Below are positions 35,453-44,865 of a stretch of DNA of 64,000 nt, piece by piece. Position numbers and translations under genes: made by a program. This DNA comes from Mucilaginibacter sp. MD40 (GTDB lineage: Bacteria > Bacteroidota > Bacteroidia > Sphingobacteriales > Sphingobacteriaceae): NCBI RefSeq assembly GCF_002288635.1, contig NZ_NRSW01000001.1:2108152-2172151 (forward strand). The letters run 5' to 3'. A model generated the notes under the pieces. That model ran no database searches. It was not told the origin of the DNA and saw only the letters and a program-made list of their open reading frames with translations. The stretch's first letter is position 1. Each line of letters starts with the position of its first letter.

Positions 35453-37345
35453 ATGACACCACGCGAAATACTGAAGCAATATTGGGGGCACCATCAGTTC
35501 CGGCCTATGCAGGAGGAGATTGTTACATCCGTATTGCAGGGCCGCGATACCTTGGCGCTGTTGCCAACAGGTGGGGGTAAATCGGTTTGTTTCCAGGTGC
35601 CTGCTTTAGCCAAAGAGGGGATATGCATTGTGGTATCGCCGCTCATCGCCCTGATGAAAGACCAGGTAGAAAACCTTAAAGCACGCGGCATAGCTGCAAT
35701 GGCCATTGTATCGGGCATGGGCAGGCGCGAGGTAGATATCGCGCTTGATAATTGTATTTACGGCCCGGTAAAGTTTTTATATCTGTCGCCCGAGCGTTTA
35801 TTGTCTGACCTGGTGCGCGAGCGCATCAAATACATGAATGTAAACCTGTTCGCTGTTGATGAGGCGCATTGTATTTCACAGTGGGGTTATGATTTCCGGC
35901 CGCCATACCTGCATATTGCCCGCCTGCGCGAACTGCACCCCGGCGTGCCGGTATTGGCCTTAACGGCGAGTGCTACAGCCGATGTGCAGGCCGATATACA
36001 GGAAAAATTAGCGTTCAGGAAGGGGGTGGTCTTCCGTAAAAGCTTTGAGCGTAAAAACCTGAGCTATGTGGTACAGGAAACGGAGGATAAACTGCGTAAA
36101 CTGCTTGATGTAGCCAACGGCATTACCGGTAGCGGCATAGTTTACGTACGTACCCGCAAGGAAACCTTCGAGATAGCCCAGCACTATCGCAGGCACCACA
36201 TCAGCGCCGATTATTACCATGCGGGCCTGCCGGCTGATGAACGCGCCGAAAAGCAGGATGCCTGGAAAAGCAACACTACCCGCATAATTGTGGCAACCAA
36301 TGCCTTCGGTATGGGGATTGACAAGCCCGATGTGCGCTTTGTGATCCACAAGGATATGCCGGATAGTTTGGAAGCTTATTACCAGGAGGCAGGCAGGGCA
36401 GGGCGCGATGAGGATAAAGCCTATGCGGTGCTGCTCTATCATCCATCAGATCGCGCGCTGTATCAAAAGAAAATGCAGCAAAGTTTTCCGTCGGTTGAGG
36501 AGATCAAGAAGATCTATCATAGCCTGGGTAATTACTGCCAGCTGGCTTATCAGGCAGGCGAGGGGATAAGCTTTGACCTGGACATCGCCGGGTTTTGCAG
36601 CCGCTTTGAGCTCGACGCCATTAAAACCCTTAACGCGTTAAAGTTTCTGGAGCAGGACGAGTATGTGTCATTCACGGAGAGTGTTTTCCTTCCCTCGCGT
36701 TTCAGGTTTGAGGTATTGAACGAGGAATTATATAACTTCCAGATACAAAACCCCGGCTGGGATCCTTTTATAAAAACCCTTTTGCGCTCGTACGGGGGCT
36801 CATTTGAGAACTATGTGCGCATAAAAGAGTTTGACATTGCCAGGCGTGCAGGCATGAGTGTGCAGCAGGTTGTTACCGGCCTGCAGCAGTTGCAAGCCTT
36901 TGGTATTTTGAGCTACCTGCCACAAACCGACCAGCCACAGGTTACCTGGTTAAAGCCAAGGCAGCCCAATAATCATTTATATATTAACAAGGTGGCCATT
37001 GAGCAGCGTAAGGCAACCTACCGTAAAAAGCTGGATGCCGTTTTTGCGTATACGGGTACGCCTGTTTGCCGCAGCAGGCAGCTATTAACTTATTTTGATG
37101 AGCCTGAAGCCCCAAAATGCGGTATATGCGATGTTTGCCTGGAAGAACGCCGGCAGCAAAATAGCGGCGAAATAACCGATCATATTACCAGCGAGATCGT
37201 ACAGGCGCTCAGCAATGGCCCGCATACCATCGCCGAACTTATACCAGCGCTTAAATATGGTACCGAAAGAGAAAAGATACGTACCCTGCGCCTTTTGCTG
37301 GATGCCGCCAAAATAAAAACCAACGGCGAAATTTACTATCTGTAG
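35453..37345 (+). CDS. recQ: RecQ-type DNA helicase, short form
   Basis: 3'-5' DNA helicase of recombination and fork repair. The 630 residues have the SF2 core: LLPTGGGKSVCFQVPAL (motif I), VDEAHCISQWGYDFRP (II), TASAT (III), QEAGRAGRDED (VI). The zinc-binding Cys set (VCRSRQLLTYF, then KCGICDVC) ends the RecQ-C part at about 560. After it there is only a short winged-helix-like tail of 60 residues; no HRDC domain is visible. This is the short form that Bacteroidota often keep next to a full-length one elsewhere. Confidence 0.92.
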   Translation: MTPREILKQYWGHHQFRPMQEEIVTSVLQGRDTLALLPTGGGKSVCFQVPALAKEGICIVVSPLIALMKDQVENLKARGIAAMAIVSGMGRREVDIALDNCIYGPVKFLYLSPERLLSDLVRERIKYMNVNLFAVDEAHCISQWGYDFRPPYLHIARLRELHPGVPVLALTASATADVQADIQEKLAFRKGVVFRKSFERKNLSYVVQETEDKLRKLLDVANGITGSGIVYVRTRKETFEIAQHYRRHHISADYYHAGLPADERAEKQDAWKSNTTRIIVATNAFGMGIDKPDVRFVIHKDMPDSLEAYYQEAGRAGRDEDKAYAVLLYHPSDRALYQKKMQQSFPSVEEIKKIYHSLGNYCQLAYQAGEGISFDLDIAGFCSRFELDAIKTLNALKFLEQDEYVSFTESVFLPSRFRFEVLNEELYNFQIQNPGWDPFIKTLLRSYGGSFENYVRIKEFDIARRAGMSVQQVVTGLQQLQAFGILSYLPQTDQPQVTWLKPRQPNNHLYINKVAIEQRKATYRKKLDAVFAYTGTPVCRSRQLLTYFDEPEAPKCGICDVCLEERRQQNSGEITDHITSEIVQALSNGPHTIAELIPALKYGTEREKIRTLRLLLDAAKIKTNGEIYYL

Positions 37346-37520
37346 TCCTCATCTTCCTCTGTCGGTATTGAAACCGGCTTCCGTTTTCACCGACCCTAAC
37401 GCCCTCTTTACCGACTAAAACCGGCACTGTGTCTAATACACACTTATTGGCTGTAACGTATACTGCCTGGAGGCGTCATATATGTGTAATTGGTTCAATA
37501 AAAAACATAACATATATTAT

Positions 37521-37543
37521 TCACAATCAAAATATTAAGCGTC
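37521..37543 (+). promoter_or_regulatory. Leader shared by two DUF2807 genes, copy 1
   Basis: The 23 bases just before the start codon match those before the gene at 46395-47003 in 21 places (TCACAATCAAAATATTAA, then GC or AA, then GTC). Since intergenic DNA drifts quickly, this points to a conserved translation or regulatory signal, or to recent copying. Confidence 0.65.
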
Positions 37544-38146
37544 ATGAAAGCAAGAATTTTAACCATAGCAGCCATTATGTTTATGGCCATGGTAACTACC
37601 AAAAATACCTTTGCAAAAGCAACAACTGGCCACAACAACGAAGCCACCATTTTAACCAACGTAAGCAAGATCAATAAAATTGAGGTGCGCGGTAATGTTG
37701 AAGTATACGTATCAGACGGCGATACTGATAACGTAAAGGTTTACAATAAATATTATGCCGAAAGCGCCCTGGTGCAAAGCCGTAACGGTGTGCTGCGCAT
37801 ATCCTCATACGCCGGTGAAAAACTGGTGGTTTGGGTTACCGTAAATGATCTTCGTTCTATAGAGGCTTATGACAATGCCAGTGTAAGATCATTCGGTAAA
37901 CTTTCAAAAGTAGAGCTGGATGTTAACTTGCATAACGGCGCTACTGCCGACTTGAAACTGGAAGCCTACAAAGCCAACATTACCGTGAACGATGCAGCGA
38001 AAGCCCTGCTTGCCGGTAACGTGAACGATTGTAACCTGCGTTACGCTCAAACTGCCAGCGTTAACCATGAACAACTCGTAGCTGTTAATGTAATAAAAGC
38101 CCCCATTATAGCACTCAGCAAAAGCAACGCGCTATCAAGCTTATAA
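37544..38146 (+). CDS. DUF2807 (GIN domain) exported protein, copy 1
   Basis: A 200-residue exported protein with signal peptide (about 1-24) and a beta-helix-like GIN/DUF2807 domain (INKIEVRGNVEVYVSDGD..VKVYNKYY). Function of these proteins is unknown; in this phylum they are common, and often near sigma or anti-sigma factors. It is the paralogue of the gene at 46395-47003, about two thirds identical over the domain, and shares its leader. The C-terminal 50 residues are the least alike. Confidence 0.88.
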   Translation: MKARILTIAAIMFMAMVTTKNTFAKATTGHNNEATILTNVSKINKIEVRGNVEVYVSDGDTDNVKVYNKYYAESALVQSRNGVLRISSYAGEKLVVWVTVNDLRSIEAYDNASVRSFGKLSKVELDVNLHNGATADLKLEAYKANITVNDAAKALLAGNVNDCNLRYAQTASVNHEQLVAVNVIKAPIIALSKSNALSSL

Positions 38147-38173
38147 TAATATCAACAAACCTTATCAGTCATT

Positions 38174-38209
38174 AAAAGCCATCGTTATATATATAAAATG
38201 ATGGCTTTT
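38174..38209 (+). terminator. Terminator of DUF2807 copy 1
   Basis: Stem AAAAGCCATC / GATGGCTTTT with a 16-base AT loop and a T-rich tail, 27 bases past the stop. Confidence 0.85.
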
Positions 38210-38277
38210 TTAATTTAAAATGTAACTTCATGCTGTATTAGATCGTCAAAACGTACTTAAACTAAATCCTTGTAATC

Positions 38278-39003
38278 ATGAAAAGATCATACTTTAAAAT
38301 ATCCCTGCTGGTTTTACTCGCTTCGGCAACTGTTATCACTTCATCCTGCCGTAGGTTCGGGTGTAAAAAAGGTTCGGGTAATATGAAAACCGAAACACGC
38401 CAAACAGGCGACTTTTCCAGACTGGAGATAAAAGGCGCTTACAACGTGCTCCTGAAACAGGATAGCTCCAAAACCCTAACCATTACCGCTGATGACAACC
38501 TGCTGCAGTACATTGAAACCAGTACCAGTGGCAATACCCTTAAAATTAATAGCCGCCGCAGCCTGTGCACCGGCAAAGCCATTACCGTAACGGTAGGTGT
38601 GCGCAATATTGATGATATAAAAGCATCGGGCGCGGTAGAGGTGAAGTCTGACGGGCGGTTAAATGTAAAGGACATCGGTTTCGAACTTAAGGGTGCTACA
38701 AAAGTTGAATTGGATATGAGCGCGACCAACGTTCGCGCCGATGGTAAAGGCAGTACCGAACTGGTATTACGCGGACAAGCCGCCACGGCCGATGTGCACC
38801 TTACCGGCTCGGGTAAGCTTAACGCGCTCGATTTTGTAGTTGGCCGTTACAACCTAAGTACCACGGGCGCCAGCGAATGCAATGTTAACGTGTTAAACGA
38901 ACTGAATATTAAAAGTACAGGCGCCTCTGACGTTAAATACCGGGGCAACCCCACTATTAGCACGGATAAAAAAGGATCGGTTTCTGTTAACAAGGTACAG
39001 TAA
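38278..39003 (+). CDS. DUF2807 (head GIN domain) lipoprotein
   Basis: 241 residues with a lipoprotein signal (LLASATVITSSC, Cys at 24) and a DUF2807 domain over nearly all the rest (FSRLEIKGAYNVLLKQDSSKTLTITAD, then repeated AxG-type beta turns). This is the longer head-GIN-domain form and only distantly related to the copies at 37544 and 46395. Likely a surface or periplasmic lipoprotein; function unknown. It lacks the leader shared by the other two. Confidence 0.87.
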   Translation: MKRSYFKISLLVLLASATVITSSCRRFGCKKGSGNMKTETRQTGDFSRLEIKGAYNVLLKQDSSKTLTITADDNLLQYIETSTSGNTLKINSRRSLCTGKAITVTVGVRNIDDIKASGAVEVKSDGRLNVKDIGFELKGATKVELDMSATNVRADGKGSTELVLRGQAATADVHLTGSGKLNALDFVVGRYNLSTTGASECNVNVLNELNIKSTGASDVKYRGNPTISTDKKGSVSVNKVQ

Positions 39004-39026
39004 GCATATTTCACTTTTTAGATAAG

Positions 39027-39065
39027 CAACAGCCGGAGCCCAGATAAAAAAGGCTCCGGCTGTTG
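39027..39065 (+). terminator. Terminator of the DUF2807 lipoprotein gene
   Basis: 14-base stem (CAACAGCCGGAGCC / GGCTCCGGCTGTTG) with a loop of 11 bases and a TATTTT tail, 24 bases past the stop. Confidence 0.9.
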
Positions 39066-39155
39066 TATTTTCCTGCATTCTGCATAGCAGGGCCGCCTGT
39101 ATAAATATTCAATTTAGTGTGCTGTAAAACACCACTATTTCTCAAAATAAATTCA

Positions 39156-39163
39156 TACTTTTG
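39156..39163 (+). promoter_or_regulatory. Bacteroidota -7 box before tig
   Basis: TACTTTTG, 69 bases before the tig start codon, in an AT-rich gap. No strong -33 match. Confidence 0.5.
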
Positions 39164-39231
39164 CGCCTCTATTTTTTACGTAGCTTACAAAATAACGGCT
39201 ATGTAGCATAACATTAACAAAACGGTAAAAG

Positions 39232-40584
39232 ATGAATATATCACAGGAGAAAAAAGACAGCCTGAATGCAGTTGTAAAGATCAGTCTTAGCCCGGCCGAT
39301 TACCAGCCGAAGGTTGATAAAGCCATTAAAGAACAAGCTAAAAAAGCGCAGCTTCCGGGCTTCCGCAAAGGCATGGTTCCTGCGGCTCACATTAAAAAAA
39401 TGTACGGTAAAAATATCTTGGTTGACGAAATCAACACTTTACTGTCAGACAGCCTGAACAAATTTATCGAGGAAGAAAAACTTGAAGTATTAGGCCAGCC
39501 GCTTCCAAAAATGGATGAGGATACCAAAGAGTATAACTGGGATTTTAACGACGAATTTGAATTTGCATACGAGTTAGGCCTTGCTCCAGAATTTTCTGTT
39601 GATTTTTCATCTCAGGATAAATTAACACAATATGTGATTAAAGTTGATGCAGAAACACTGGCATCACGCGAGAAAAATATCCGTCGTGCCTATGGCAAAA
39701 TGACAAATCCTGACGTATCGGCAGACGATGACGTGCTTTATTCAGAATTAGTACAACTTTCTCCGGATGGTGCTGTTTTTGAAGGAGGCATTAGCAACAC
39801 TACATCGGTACGTTTAGACCAGATCAAAAATGAAGAAGTTAAAAAATCATTGATCGGTTTAAAGAAAGGCGATGAAGTGACGATAGATCTTCAGAAAGCT
39901 TTTGATAACGATGCGGCTAAGGTTGCAGGTCTATTAAAAATAGAAGAAGATGAAGCCGCTGAGCTAAAGTCGAGCTTTAAATTAACGGTAAAAAATGTAA
40001 ACCGTTTAGATGAGGCCGACCTGAACCAGGAGTTCTTTGATAAATTATTTGGTGAAGGTGTGGTAACCACAGAAGAAGGCTTCCGTGAGAAGATCACTGA
40101 AGAACTGGAAACCATGATGCAGCAGGATAGCGAGCGCAAACTGCAAAACGATATCTACAACTTTACTTTAGATAAAGTACAGTTTGAACTGCCTGACGAG
40201 TTCCTGAAACGCTGGTTAAAAGCCACCAACGAAAAACTGTCTGACGAGGAATTGGAAGGTGGTTATAACGATTTCGCGAAAAACCTTAAATGGACGCTTA
40301 TCGCTAACAAGGTCATCGTTGATAACAAAATTGAGATCAAATACGATGAGGTTTTCGCTTACGCTAAACAAAGCCTAAACAACCAGTTCAGGATGTACAG
40401 CCAGCAATCACTTTCTGAAGAGCAGTTAGCGCAATACACCGTTCAGTACCTGCAGGACAAGGAAAACGCTAACAAGATATTTGAAGAAGTGAAAGCCGTT
40501 AAGGTTTTTGATTATATCAAAAGCGTAATTACACTTGATAAAAAAGAAATACTGTTTACCGAGTTTAACAAACTGGAAGACTAA
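39232..40584 (+). CDS. tig: Trigger factor
   Basis: Ribosome-bound chaperone that holds new chains as they leave the tunnel. The ribosome-binding signature is PGFRKGMVPAAHIKKMYG near residue 43. The middle FKBP-like domain lacks the sharp PPIase motif (LxxGDEVTIDLQKAF), as is usual in Bacteroidota. The C-terminal helical arms take up residues 280-440. Length (450) is a little above the E. coli protein. It stands before clpP and clpX in the order known from many bacteria. Confidence 0.96.
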   Translation: MNISQEKKDSLNAVVKISLSPADYQPKVDKAIKEQAKKAQLPGFRKGMVPAAHIKKMYGKNILVDEINTLLSDSLNKFIEEEKLEVLGQPLPKMDEDTKEYNWDFNDEFEFAYELGLAPEFSVDFSSQDKLTQYVIKVDAETLASREKNIRRAYGKMTNPDVSADDDVLYSELVQLSPDGAVFEGGISNTTSVRLDQIKNEEVKKSLIGLKKGDEVTIDLQKAFDNDAAKVAGLLKIEEDEAAELKSSFKLTVKNVNRLDEADLNQEFFDKLFGEGVVTTEEGFREKITEELETMMQQDSERKLQNDIYNFTLDKVQFELPDEFLKRWLKATNEKLSDEELEGGYNDFAKNLKWTLIANKVIVDNKIEIKYDEVFAYAKQSLNNQFRMYSQQSLSEEQLAQYTVQYLQDKENANKIFEEVKAVKVFDYIKSVITLDKKEILFTEFNKLED

Positions 40585-40608
40585 TATTTCCGCTTATATA
40601 ACTTTCAC

Positions 40609-40640
40609 CAAAAGCATTTGCCCACCAGCAAATGCTTTTG
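40609..40640 (+). terminator. Terminator of tig
   Basis: 12-base stem CAAAAGCATTTG / CAAATGCTTTTG with an 8-base loop and a TGTTTT tail, 25 bases past the stop. Confidence 0.88.
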
Positions 40641-40668
40641 TGTTTTAGGCCTCACCCAAATCAACATT

Positions 40669-40748
40669 TGTCATGCTGAACGAAGTGAAGCATCTATTGC
40701 CGGAGAGTATGGCGCTGATCAGATTCTTCGCTACCGCTCAGAATGACA
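40669..40748. repeat. Intergenic repeat family B, copy 1
   Basis: Arms TGTCATGCTGAACGAAGTGA (40669-40688 and on) and its imperfect complement ending CGCTCAGAATGACA (40735-40748). Other copies: 49014-49097, 59725-59807, 60089-60169. The rest of the tig-clpP gap (to 40907) has a CTCTCCTTTGGAGAGG palindrome (40773-40788) and nothing else seen. Confidence 0.8.
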
Positions 40749-40907
40749 GATATGATAGCGTTAACTTCAAGTCCTCTCCTTTGGAGAGGATTAGGTAAGG
40801 CTTTAAATTTTACTTTATAAAAACTTAATTGTAATAAATCTATTCAACTAAAAACTATATTTATCCCGCTTACCTTAATTATAAAAACGACTTAACAAAC
40901 AAATACC

Positions 40908-41612
40908 ATGAGTAGTAATATCGATAAAAATGAATTCCGTAAATATGCTGTTAAGCACCACCGCATTAGCAGCACTTATGTAGATAAATTTATTGGTGGC
41001 GTTGACCGCGCGAAACTGCCTACCGGAATGACGCCTTACATTATCGAAGAGCGCCCCATGAATATAGCCCAGATGGACGTGTTCTCGCGTTTGATGATGG
41101 ACCGTATTATTTTCCTGGGCGATCCGATCTATGACCAAAACGCCAATATTATCCAGGCGCAGCTGCTGTTCCTGCAATCAGCAGACAGTAAGCGCGACAT
41201 CCAGATATACATTAACTCTCCGGGTGGTTCGGTATATGCCGGTTTAGGTATTTATGATACCATGCAGTTCATCTCTAATGATGTAGCTACCATTTGTACC
41301 GGTATGGCCGCTTCAATGGGCGCTGTATTATTGGTAGCAGGCGCCAAAGGCAAGCGTGCCGCGCTGCCGCACTCAAGGGTAATGATCCACCAGCCATCAG
41401 GCGGCGCGCAAGGCCAGCAGTCTGATATTGAGATCACTTATCACGAGATCACCAAACTGAAAAAAGAACTTTACCAGATTATTGCTGACCATAGCGGCAG
41501 CGATTACCAAAAAGTTTGGGACGCTTCAGACCGCGATTACTGGATGATTGCCGAAGAAGCAAAAGAATTTGGTATGGTTGACGAAGTGTTAAAAGCCAAC
41601 ACAAATAAATAA
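40908..41612 (+). CDS. clpP: ATP-dependent Clp protease proteolytic subunit
   Basis: Serine protease that forms the double heptamer fed by ClpX. NSPGGSVYAGLGIYDTM, the nucleophile Ser in GMAASMGAVLLVAG, and the His in SRVMIHQPSGG are clear. The 234 residues include an N-terminal extension of about 35 before the mature-like part (YIIEERPMNIAQMDVFSRLMMDRI), normal for Bacteroidota. The gene is separated from clpX by an unusual hairpin that overlaps the clpX promoter. Confidence 0.97.
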   Translation: MSSNIDKNEFRKYAVKHHRISSTYVDKFIGGVDRAKLPTGMTPYIIEERPMNIAQMDVFSRLMMDRIIFLGDPIYDQNANIIQAQLLFLQSADSKRDIQIYINSPGGSVYAGLGIYDTMQFISNDVATICTGMAASMGAVLLVAGAKGKRAALPHSRVMIHQPSGGAQGQQSDIEITYHEITKLKKELYQIIADHSGSDYQKVWDASDRDYWMIAEEAKEFGMVDEVLKANTNK

Positions 41613-41616
41613 TTTA

Positions 41617-41680
41617 TAAACAATTAGCGGTTGTAACCCTTTAACAGTAGCCGGGTTTGTAAACATCCGCTAATTGTTTA
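41617..41680 (+). terminator. Long-stem hairpin between clpP and clpX
   Basis: Perfect 14-base stem: TAAACAATTAGCGG (41617-41630) and CCGCTAATTGTTTA (41667-41680) with a 36-base loop. It starts 4 bases past the clpP stop. It is followed by a T-rich stretch, but that stretch is also part of the clpX promoter -7 box. It may be a terminator, a processing site, or both. Confidence 0.7.
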
Positions 41681-41686
41681 TTTTTG
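41656..41686 (+). promoter_or_regulatory. Promoter of clpX
   Basis: TTTG (41656-41659), 19 bases, TATTTTTG (41679-41686): an exact match to the Bacteroidota consensus. It lies 20 bases before the clpX start and overlaps the loop and right arm of the hairpin after clpP. Confidence 0.8.
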
Positions 41687-41705
41687 ATAAAAGAGGAATT
41701 TTAAA

Positions 41706-42944
41706 ATGAATAAGAACAGCAAGGAGATCAGATGCTCGTTTTGTGGTGCAGGTAAACAGGATTCCCTGATGCTGATAGCCGGCCTTGACGCACACATTTG
41801 TGATAAATGTGTTGATCAGGCAAACGAGATATTGGCCGAGGAGCTAAAGGTGCGCAAAGTAAAAGCGTCGCCGGCGGTCCCTTCGGTACTGAAGCCTTCT
41901 GAAATAAAATCTCACCTGGACCAGTATATCATCGGTCAGGACGATGCCAAAAAAGTATTGTCGGTTGCGGTATATAACCACTACAAGCGCCTTAATCAGC
42001 GGGTAGATAAGGATGAGGTGGAGATAGAAAAATCGAACATTATTATGGTGGGCGAAACCGGTACGGGTAAAACCCTGCTGGCTAAAACGCTTGCCAAAGT
42101 ATTGAATGTGCCTTTTTGCATATGCGATGCCACTGTACTTACTGAGGCGGGTTACGTAGGCGAGGACGTAGAGAGTATTCTTACCCGCCTTTTGCAGGCT
42201 GCGGATTATGATGTAAACTCTGCCGAACGCGGCATTGTATATATTGATGAGGTAGACAAGATCGCCCGTAAGAGTGATAACGCTTCCATCACCCGTGATG
42301 TAAGCGGCGAAGGGGTACAACAGGCCCTGTTAAAAATTCTGGAAGGTACCATGGTGAACGTACCACCACAAGGTGGCCGTAAACATCCCGACCAGAAAAT
42401 GATCACCGTGAACACCAGTAATATCCTGTTTATTTGCGGCGGCGCTTTTGACAGTATCGAAAAAAAGATAGCCAGCAGGCTGCGCACTCAAACTGTAGGC
42501 TACAAGTTTAAACGCGACGATAGCGAGGTAGATCTGAAGAACCTGTACAAATACATTACCCCTCAGGACCTGAAATCATTTGGTTTAATACCTGAGCTGA
42601 TAGGCCGCCTTCCGGTACTTACTTATTTGAACCCGCTGGACAGGGACGCGCTGCATAACATCCTTACAGAGCCTAAAAACTCGCTGCTTAAACAATACAA
42701 AAAGCTGTTTGAGTACGAAGGGGTTAAACTGGAGTTTGACTCGGAAGTGCTGGATTTTATTGTTGATAAGGCCATGGAGTTTAAATTGGGCGCCCGTGGC
42801 TTACGCTCTATATGCGAAGCGATCATGATTGATGCCATGTTTGAGATACCATCAAAGAAAGATGCCAAGCGCTTAAACATAACGCTCGACTATGCCCGTG
42901 AGAAGTTTGATAAGAGCGATCTTAAAAAGTTAAAGGTGGCTTAA
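41706..42944 (+). CDS. clpX: ATP-dependent Clp protease ATP-binding subunit ClpX
   Basis: AAA+ unfoldase that feeds ClpP. The N-terminal zinc domain has its four Cys (RCSFCGAGK and HICDKCVDQ); Walker A is [11 protein letters not shown], Walker B is [11 protein letters not shown], sensor 2 is in LGARGLRS, and the RKHPDQKMI and GRLPV parts match the pore and IGF-loop regions. 412 residues. It has its own promoter, so levels can change apart from clpP. Confidence 0.97.
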   Translation: MNKNSKEIRCSFCGAGKQDSLMLIAGLDAHICDKCVDQANEILAEELKVRKVKASPAVPSVLKPSEIKSHLDQYIIGQDDAKKVLSVAVYNHYKRLNQRVDKDEVEIEKSNIIMVGETGTGKTLLAKTLAKVLNVPFCICDATVLTEAGYVGEDVESILTRLLQAADYDVNSAERGIVYIDEVDKIARKSDNASITRDVSGEGVQQALLKILEGTMVNVPPQGGRKHPDQKMITVNTSNILFICGGAFDSIEKKIASRLRTQTVGYKFKRDDSEVDLKNLYKYITPQDLKSFGLIPELIGRLPVLTYLNPLDRDALHNILTEPKNSLLKQYKKLFEYEGVKLEFDSEVLDFIVDKAMEFKLGARGLRSICEAIMIDAMFEIPSKKDAKRLNITLDYAREKFDKSDLKKLKVA

Positions 42945-42966
42945 CAAATATATCACAGCAAATTGC

Positions 42967-42974
42967 TATATTTG
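42967..42974 (+). promoter_or_regulatory. Bacteroidota -7 box before amn
   Basis: TATATTTG, 107 bases before the start of the AMP nucleosidase gene. No clear -33 box, so support is partial. Confidence 0.4.
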
Positions 42975-43081
42975 CATACTCAAAAATACCAAGCACCCTG
43001 GCAATAGCCGGGGTTTGCTGTATAAAAACGTTTCGTTTTTTATAACCTGCGGCCGCCCGGCCGCCTAAAAATATATATCGT

Positions 43082-43942
43082 ATGAACGAAGAATTAGATA
43101 TCAAAAAAGAAGACAGCACCCCAGCTGTTAAAGCACCTAAAGAGGTGTCAACTCCCGTAAAGAGCGGGCTTAAAACAAAAGATGCTATTGTGGCTAACTG
43201 GCTGCCCCGCTATACCGGCAGGCCGCTTGACCAGTTTGGCGAATACATCATCCTAACCAATTTCTCCAAGTATTTACAATTATTCTCTGACTGGCATGAT
43301 AACGCGCCTATTATGGGCCTGGATAAGCCCATGCAGAGCGTAACTGCTGATGGTATTACCATTATTAACTTTGGTATGGGCAGCTCGGTAGCAGCAACCG
43401 TAATGGACCTGTTAACGGCCATAAAACCTAAAGCGGTTATATTTTTGGGTAAATGCGGAGGCTTGAAAAAGAAGAACAACGTGGGCGACCTGATATTACC
43501 CATAGCGGCCATACGTGGTGAGGGTACATCAAACGATTACCTGCCTGCAGAAGTACCCGCTTTGCCGTCATTCGCGCTGCAAAAGGCTATTTCAACCACC
43601 ATCCGCGATTACTCACGAGATTACTGGACCGGTACCTGCTACACCACCAACCGCCGCGTTTGGGAGCATGACAAGGAATTTAAAAAATACCTTAAACAGC
43701 TGCGCGCCATGGCTATTGATATGGAAACGGCTACCATTTTTACCACAGGTTTTGCCAATAAGATACCTACTGGTGCCTTGTTGTTGGTATCAGACCAGCC
43801 AATGATCCCGGAAGGAGTAAAGACCGCCGAAAGCGATTCAAGTGTAACCGAGAAATATGTGGAAACACACCTGCATGTTGGTATTGAGTCGTTAAAGCAA
43901 TTAATAAACGGCGGCCTAACCGTTAAGCACCTTAAGTTTTAA
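43082..43942 (+). CDS. amn: AMP nucleosidase, short type
   Basis: Cuts AMP to adenine and ribose 5-phosphate. The 286-residue protein has a PNP/UDP-phosphorylase fold: FGMGSSVAATVMDLL, FLGKCGGLKKKNNVGDLILP, MAIDMETATIF and LLVSDQPMIPEG. Bacteroidota have this short form without the E. coli N-terminal regulatory part. The first 40 residues are Lys/Glu-rich and unlikely to be folded. It sits after clpX on the same strand. Confidence 0.88.
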   Translation: MNEELDIKKEDSTPAVKAPKEVSTPVKSGLKTKDAIVANWLPRYTGRPLDQFGEYIILTNFSKYLQLFSDWHDNAPIMGLDKPMQSVTADGITIINFGMGSSVAATVMDLLTAIKPKAVIFLGKCGGLKKKNNVGDLILPIAAIRGEGTSNDYLPAEVPALPSFALQKAISTTIRDYSRDYWTGTCYTTNRRVWEHDKEFKKYLKQLRAMAIDMETATIFTTGFANKIPTGALLLVSDQPMIPEGVKTAESDSSVTEKYVETHLHVGIESLKQLINGGLTVKHLKF

Positions 43943-43988
43943 TTGCTAACTTAGATGCATTAGGTTAGCAGACCTTGCATTTAATAGC

Positions 43989-44825
43989 ATGAATAATAAT
44001 CTCCCCAATATAGTCGTTGTGATTGGCGCAGGCTCAATAGGCCAGGCCATCGCACGCCGGGTGGGGGCCGGTAAATACCTGTTACTGGCCGATCTTCGCC
44101 CTGAAAACGCCGAAGTCGCGGCAAAAACATTAAGTGAGGCCGGTTTTGAGGTAAGTACAACCGTAGTTGATGTTTCTTCCCGCCAATCAATAAAAGCGCT
44201 GATAGCTTTTGCTACCGGCATCGGCAATATAGTTGGTTTGATACATGCTGCTGGTGTTTCGCCCAGTCAGGCACCTGCGGAGGTAATATTGAAGGTCGAC
44301 CTTTATGGTACAGCACTTATACTGGAAGAATTTGGTAATGTTATACAATCCGGCGGTTCAGGCGTTGTCATAGCCTCGCAATCAGGGCATAGGTTAAAGC
44401 CGTTATCTGTAGAAGAAAATAAACTATTGGCAATAACTCCAGCCGACGACCTTCTCGGTTTGGACATGCTGCAGCCGGATAAAATAACCGATCCCTTGAT
44501 GGCCTATCAATACTCTAAACGTGGTAATTCCTTACGAGTTGCGGCCGAGGCTGTGAGGTGGGGTAAACGGGGCGCAAGAATTAATACCATAAGTCCTGGA
44601 ATAATTATTACACCTTTAGCCAAAGATGAATTAAGCGGCCCACGTGGCGATGGTTACCGCAGGATGATAGCACTGAGCGCAGCCGGGCGACCGGGTACTG
44701 CGGACGAAGTAGCCGCCGTAGCGTCTCTGCTAATGGGGCCCGAAGGCACCTTTATTACAGGCAGCGACTTTCTGATGGATGGTGGCGTAACAGCAGCATA
44801 CTGGTACGGTGAGCTTGCCTCTTAA
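43989..44825 (+). CDS. SDR-family oxidoreductase
   Basis: NAD(P)-dependent short-chain dehydrogenase of 278 residues. The Rossmann glycine motif is VIGAGSIGQAIARRV in place of the more usual TGxxxGxG; NADP- or NAD-choice is suggested by ADLRPENAE (Asp after beta 2, so more likely NAD). Catalytic Tyr and Lys are in MAYQYSKRGN (YxxxK), and the C-terminal ITGSDFLMDGGVTAAYW is typical. Substrate unknown. Confidence 0.9.
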   Translation: MNNNLPNIVVVIGAGSIGQAIARRVGAGKYLLLADLRPENAEVAAKTLSEAGFEVSTTVVDVSSRQSIKALIAFATGIGNIVGLIHAAGVSPSQAPAEVILKVDLYGTALILEEFGNVIQSGGSGVVIASQSGHRLKPLSVEENKLLAITPADDLLGLDMLQPDKITDPLMAYQYSKRGNSLRVAAEAVRWGKRGARINTISPGIIITPLAKDELSGPRGDGYRRMIALSAAGRPGTADEVAAVASLLMGPEGTFITGSDFLMDGGVTAAYWYGELAS

Positions 44826-44865
44826 TAATCAATGCACATTTATTGACATTTCGTAAATGCTTAAA

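Noticed and set aside
37346..37520. Possible RNA gene between recQ and DUF2807 because of ACCGACTAAAACCGG-like repeats
   Set aside because: The short GGTATTGAAACCGG and GACTAAAACCGG words recur, but no stable fold, tRNA or known RNA pattern could be seen.
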